Shown one piece after another: positions 61,438 to 64,000 of a DNA stretch of 64,000 nucleotides. The stretch's first letter is position 1, and every line of letters begins with the position of its first letter. This stretch comes from Gemmatimonadota bacterium. Its GTDB lineage: Bacteria; Gemmatimonadota; Gemmatimonadetes; Gemmatimonadales; Gemmatimonadaceae. The notes under the pieces are model-generated. The model searched no databases. It saw only the letters and a program-made list of their open reading frames with translations, and was not told the DNA's origin. A program made the position numbers and the translations under genes. Location: contig JAJPIS010000021.1 of assembly GCA_021324635.1 (NCBI GenBank), forward strand, positions 25,552 through 89,551, given 5' to 3'.

Positions 61438-62544
61438 GTGATCCGGCTCGCGACGCCTGATGTCGACGACACGGACATCGCTGCCGTCGTCGCAGTGCTG
61501 CGCTGCGGTACCCTGGTACAGGCCACCCGGGTGCGGGAGTTCGAGCGCCGCGCCGCAGCCGTCATCGGCGCCGCCGAGGCGGTCGCCGTATCCAACTGCA
61601 CATCAGCTCTTCAACTGGCGCTGCTGGCGATCGGAGTCGGCCCGGGGGACCGCGTCGCCGTCCCGAGCTTCTCGTGGCCCGCGACGGCCAATGTGGTCGT
61701 GCTGTGCGGAGCCGAGCCGGTGTTCGTGGATATCGAGCGCGAGACGAACGGCATGGACCCCGATGCACTCGAGGCGGCGTTCGCCACGCACGACCGTATC
61801 AAAGCCGTTCTGCCGGTGCACGCGTTCGGCGCGATGGCACGCATGTCGGCGATCACCACCCTCGCGGCCCGGCACGGGGCATTCGTCATCGAGGATGCTG
61901 CGTGTGCACTCGGCGCAGAGCGCGAGGGTCGAGGCGCGGGAACGTGGGGAGGGATCGGGTGCTTCAGCTTTCACCCGCGCAAGGCCGTGACGACTGGAGA
62001 GGGCGGCGTCGCCGTCACCGCCGACGCTGCCATCGCCCGGCGGATTCGGGCGCTCCGCAATCACGGCCTCGATCCGGATTCGGCGACGCCGGAGTTCATC
62101 GCGCCCGGGTACAACATGCGGCTCACCGAGTTCCAGGCGGCGCTCGGGCTGACCCAGCTCGCCAAGCTCGATCGCATTCTCGAGCACCGCCGGCGACTGG
62201 CTCGACGCTACACGGAGCTGCTGGCCGGAGCACCGGTCGTGACCCCCGCCGAGCCTCCGGGGGTGCGGCACGTGTTCCAGTCCTATGTCGTGCTGCTGCC
62301 GTGCGACCTCGCCCCGCGGCGGGCGTCGCTGATCGCGACGCTCCGGGGACGCGGGGTCGAGACGACGATCGGGACACACCATCTGCCCCTCACGACCTAC
62401 TTCCGCCAGCGCTACCGATACCGGCCCGGAGACTTTCCGGTCACGGACGACGTGTTCTCGCGCGCGCTCACGCTTCCGCTCCACACCGGGCTCGCGGAGA
62501 GCGATCAGGTGACGGTGGCGGAGGCGCTCCGTGCTGCACTCTGA
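61438..62544 (+). CDS. DegT/DnrJ/EryC1 family PLP-dependent sugar aminotransferase
   Basis: A 368-residue fold-type I aminotransferase that aminates keto sugar nucleotides. Visible: SNCTSALQLALLAIGVGPGDRVAVPSFSWPATANVV, PVHAFGAMA, IEDAACALGAE, and the PLP lysine in FSFHPRKAVTTGEGG (about residue 185), then GYNMRLTEFQAALGLTQL. It starts at GTG 61438, 27 bases after the SDR gene, and is followed by a PglD-type acyltransferase 13 bases later. This order is typical of N-acylated amino sugar pathways such as bacillosamine or Fuc3NAc/Qui3NAc. Confidence 0.92.
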   Translation: MIRLATPDVDDTDIAAVVAVLRCGTLVQATRVREFERRAAAVIGAAEAVAVSNCTSALQLALLAIGVGPGDRVAVPSFSWPATANVVVLCGAEPVFVDIERETNGMDPDALEAAFATHDRIKAVLPVHAFGAMARMSAITTLAARHGAFVIEDAACALGAEREGRGAGTWGGIGCFSFHPRKAVTTGEGGVAVTADAAIARRIRALRNHGLDPDSATPEFIAPGYNMRLTEFQAALGLTQLAKLDRILEHRRRLARRYTELLAGAPVVTPAEPPGVRHVFQSYVVLLPCDLAPRRASLIATLRGRGVETTIGTHHLPLTTYFRQRYRYRPGDFPVTDDVFSRALTLPLHTGLAESDQVTVAEALRAAL

Positions 62545-62556
62545 TCGCGGGGGGCA

Positions 62557-63219
62557 ATGGACGAGGATCTGATCATCCTGGGGGCGGGCGGGACCGCCAG
62601 AGAGGTGCTCGCCTGGCTCGTGGACTTCGCGGCCGCCGGCGCGCCGCGGCGGTGCCTCGGCCTGCTCGATGACGATCCGGCCCTGCGGGGCAGCAGTGTG
62701 GGCGGGGTCCCGGTCGTGGGCGAGATTCGCGACGCCGGCCGGTGGCCACACGCCTCCTGGGTCGATGCCCTCGGCGGGCCGCGATCCTTTCGCCGCCGGC
62801 CTGAGATCGTCGCGCGTGCAGGTACGGGCGACGGGCGGTTCGCGACGCTCGTCCATCCCCGGGCCTACGTGTCGTCCGCCGCGACGATCGGCCTCGGCAG
62901 CCTCGTGTTTCCGCATGCCACGATCGGAGCCGGGGCACGCCTGGGGCGCCACGTCGTCGTCCTTCCGGGGGCGGTCGTGAGTCACGACGCGCAGGTGGGC
63001 GATTTCACGATCGTGGCTAGCGGCGCCCTCGTCTCGGGCGGCGTGTCGATCGGCACCGCGTGCTACATCGGGACGGGAAGCGCCACCAGGGACGGGGTGG
63101 TGGTCGGCGATGGCGCGCTCGTCGGGATGGGAGCGGTGGTGCGATCGGACGTGGCCGCGGGCGACGTCGTCGTCGGGAACCCCGCTGCCCCATTGCGCCG
63201 GGACGAGCGCGGGTCATGA
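62557..63219 (+). CDS. PglD/NeuD-type sugar acyltransferase with left-handed beta-helix
   Basis: A 220-residue protein: an N-terminal Rossmann-like domain (LIILGAGGTAREVLAWL, LGLLDDDPALRG) and a C-terminal left-handed hexapeptide-repeat helix (about residues 95-210: ATIGLGSLVFPHATIGAGARLG, GAVVSHDAQVGDF, IGTACYIGTGSATRDGVVVGD). VVSHDAQVGDF holds the catalytic His region of this family. It would acetylate the amino group installed by the upstream aminotransferase. The stop overlaps the next start (ATGA). Confidence 0.9.
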   Translation: MDEDLIILGAGGTAREVLAWLVDFAAAGAPRRCLGLLDDDPALRGSSVGGVPVVGEIRDAGRWPHASWVDALGGPRSFRRRPEIVARAGTGDGRFATLVHPRAYVSSAATIGLGSLVFPHATIGAGARLGRHVVVLPGAVVSHDAQVGDFTIVASGALVSGGVSIGTACYIGTGSATRDGVVVGDGALVGMGAVVRSDVAAGDVVVGNPAAPLRRDERGS

Positions 63220-63998
63220 CCTCGACGTCGTGGGAGCGTACCCCGGCCGAACGCGGGCCTGTCGAATTGACGGTCGTCGTGATGGCGTACAACGAGGCAG
63301 CTACCCTGGACGCCACCGTTCGCGAGATCGTTGGGGCCCTGGGGAGCATCCCGCGCCCCTGTGAAGTCGTGGTGATCGACGACGGCAGCACCGATGGCAC
63401 GGGGGCGATCGGTGACCGGCTGGCAGAGGAGCTGGCGTGCGTGCGGGTCGTGCACCATCGGCTCAACGCGGGACTCGGCGGTGTCTACCGCACCGGGTTC
63501 CGCGAGGCGCGGGGCGACCTCGTGACGTTCTTCCCGGCCGACGGGCAATTCCCGGCCGGTATCATCCCGGAGTTCTGGGCGGCGATCCGGCAGGCCGACA
63601 TCGTGCTCGGGTACCTGCCGGCCCGCCGAGGACCTCTGCTCGGGCGCGCGCTCTCGATCGCGGAGAGGCTCGCGTACCGGGTGCTCTTCGGCCCGCTCCC
63701 GCGATTTCAGGGGATATTCCTGTGCCGCATGGCCGTCGTTCGCGAGCTACGCCTCCGGTCGGCTGGCCGGGGCTGGGCCGTCGTCATGGAGTTGATCCTT
63801 CGCATGCGGCGAGGCGGCTATCGCGTCGCGACGCTGCCCACCGCAATGCGTACGCGGACCGCCGGTCGGTCCAAGGTCAACAACGTCCGCACGATCGTGG
63901 CGAACGCCACTCAGATGTTGGCGTTGCGATACGGGTCCGGCGGGCCGTACTCGTCGATGGTCGCGGAGGGGATCGAACCCCCGACCTCTGGTATGTGA
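63216..63998 (+). CDS. GT2 family glycosyltransferase (polyprenyl-phosphate type), 3' end running into a tRNA gene
   Basis: A GT-A fold transferase: LTVVVMAYNEAATLDATVREIV, VVVIDDGSTDGTG, LNAGLGGVYRTGFREARGDLVTFFPADGQFP, then FQGIFLCRMAVVREL. FFPADGQF stands where DPM1-like enzymes have the DxD region. There is only weak hydrophobicity at the C-terminus, so it looks like a short DPM-type enzyme without added membrane helices. The last 13 codons (from 63957, ending MVAEGIEPPTSGM) are the reverse complement of a tRNA gene. The annotated end is therefore suspect; either the frame really stops inside the tRNA, or a base error hides an earlier stop. Confidence 0.85.
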   Translation: MTSTSWERTPAERGPVELTVVVMAYNEAATLDATVREIVGALGSIPRPCEVVVIDDGSTDGTGAIGDRLAEELACVRVVHHRLNAGLGGVYRTGFREARGDLVTFFPADGQFPAGIIPEFWAAIRQADIVLGYLPARRGPLLGRALSIAERLAYRVLFGPLPRFQGIFLCRMAVVRELRLRSAGRGWAVVMELILRMRRGGYRVATLPTAMRTRTAGRSKVNNVRTIVANATQMLALRYGSGGPYSSMVAEGIEPPTSGM

Positions 63999-64000
63999 GA
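63958..64000 (-). tRNA. tRNA-Val (anticodon CAC), 5' part outside the window
   Basis: Read on the minus strand, the last 43 bases form the 3' part of a tRNA. There is an anticodon loop CTCACAT with anticodon CAC, the anticodon-stem 3' strand ACCAG, a 5-base variable region AGGTC, and a T arm GGGGG-TTCGATC-CCCTC (one G-U pair). The acceptor 3' strand CGCGACC and discriminator A complete it. No CCA is encoded. The D arm and 5' acceptor strand lie beyond base 64000. Confidence 0.88.

Overview
The window is about 70% G+C, densely packed and almost entirely transcribed from the + strand. Only two genes lie on the minus strand (3038-4867 and 58588-60138), plus a partial tRNA at the right edge. Genes commonly overlap as ATGA or GTGA, and GTG starts are frequent. 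The gene content and several proteins suggest a Gemmatimonadota bacterium or a close relative: a TPR protein followed by aroQ and a Xaa-Pro peptidase, then accB-pilT-accC, comB-ftsK, recA-recX-alaS, and a DUF4321-tatA pair. This assignment comes from recall of gene neighbourhoods and was not tested by a search. I saw no transposase, integrase, prophage or CRISPR array.

Left part (1-29.8 kb) is housekeeping. It holds a partial TPR protein, a trans-polyprenyl diphosphate synthase (which could make quinone side chains or undecaprenyl carrier), DUF4321, tatA, and a divergent pair made of a membrane-anchored parvulin isomerase and a large proline-rich TPR protein. After these come aroQ, an M24 peptidase, accB, a PilT-type ATPase, accC, a ComB-family phosphatase, ftsK, a methyltransferase, a YraN protein, recA, recX and alaS. 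Then follow a small unknown protein, a CpsB-type PHP phosphatase, an L-asparaginase broken by a one-base frameshift, a CCA-adding-type enzyme, an unknown protein, a ZIP transporter, rarA, a LEA14-like lipoprotein and hflX.

Right part (29.8-64 kb) is one large surface-polysaccharide locus. It starts with a WecA-type phosphoglycosyltransferase carrying a 200-residue cytosolic tail, followed by a Wzm/Wzt ABC exporter whose ATPase has a C-terminal glycan-binding-type domain. Further along are about nine GT4-type and two GT2 glycosyltransferases, one of them fused to an alpha/alpha-toroid domain, and a Wzy-like membrane protein. Sugar-nucleotide genes include a FnlA/CapE-type dehydratase with an RmlD-type reductase, a GDP-mannose 3,5-epimerase homologue, two tandem WecB-type 2-epimerases, another extended SDR, a DegT aminotransferase and a PglD-type acyltransferase. 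Possible decoration enzymes are an asparagine-synthetase-like amidotransferase and a NodU/CmcH-type carbamoyltransferase.

A likely overall scheme is that WecA loads a HexNAc-1-phosphate on undecaprenyl phosphate, the GT series builds a glycan containing unusual sugars (L-RhaNAc or L-QuiNAc, L-galactose, an acylated amino sugar), amide and carbamoyl groups are added, and the ABC transporter exports it. Having both an ABC exporter and a Wzy-like protein but no recognisable Wzx flippase is unusual. Between the two tandem epimerases and the final sugar cassette lies the remnant of a VapB-VapC toxin-antitoxin pair. The final glycosyltransferase frame runs into a tRNA-Val(CAC) gene on the opposite strand.
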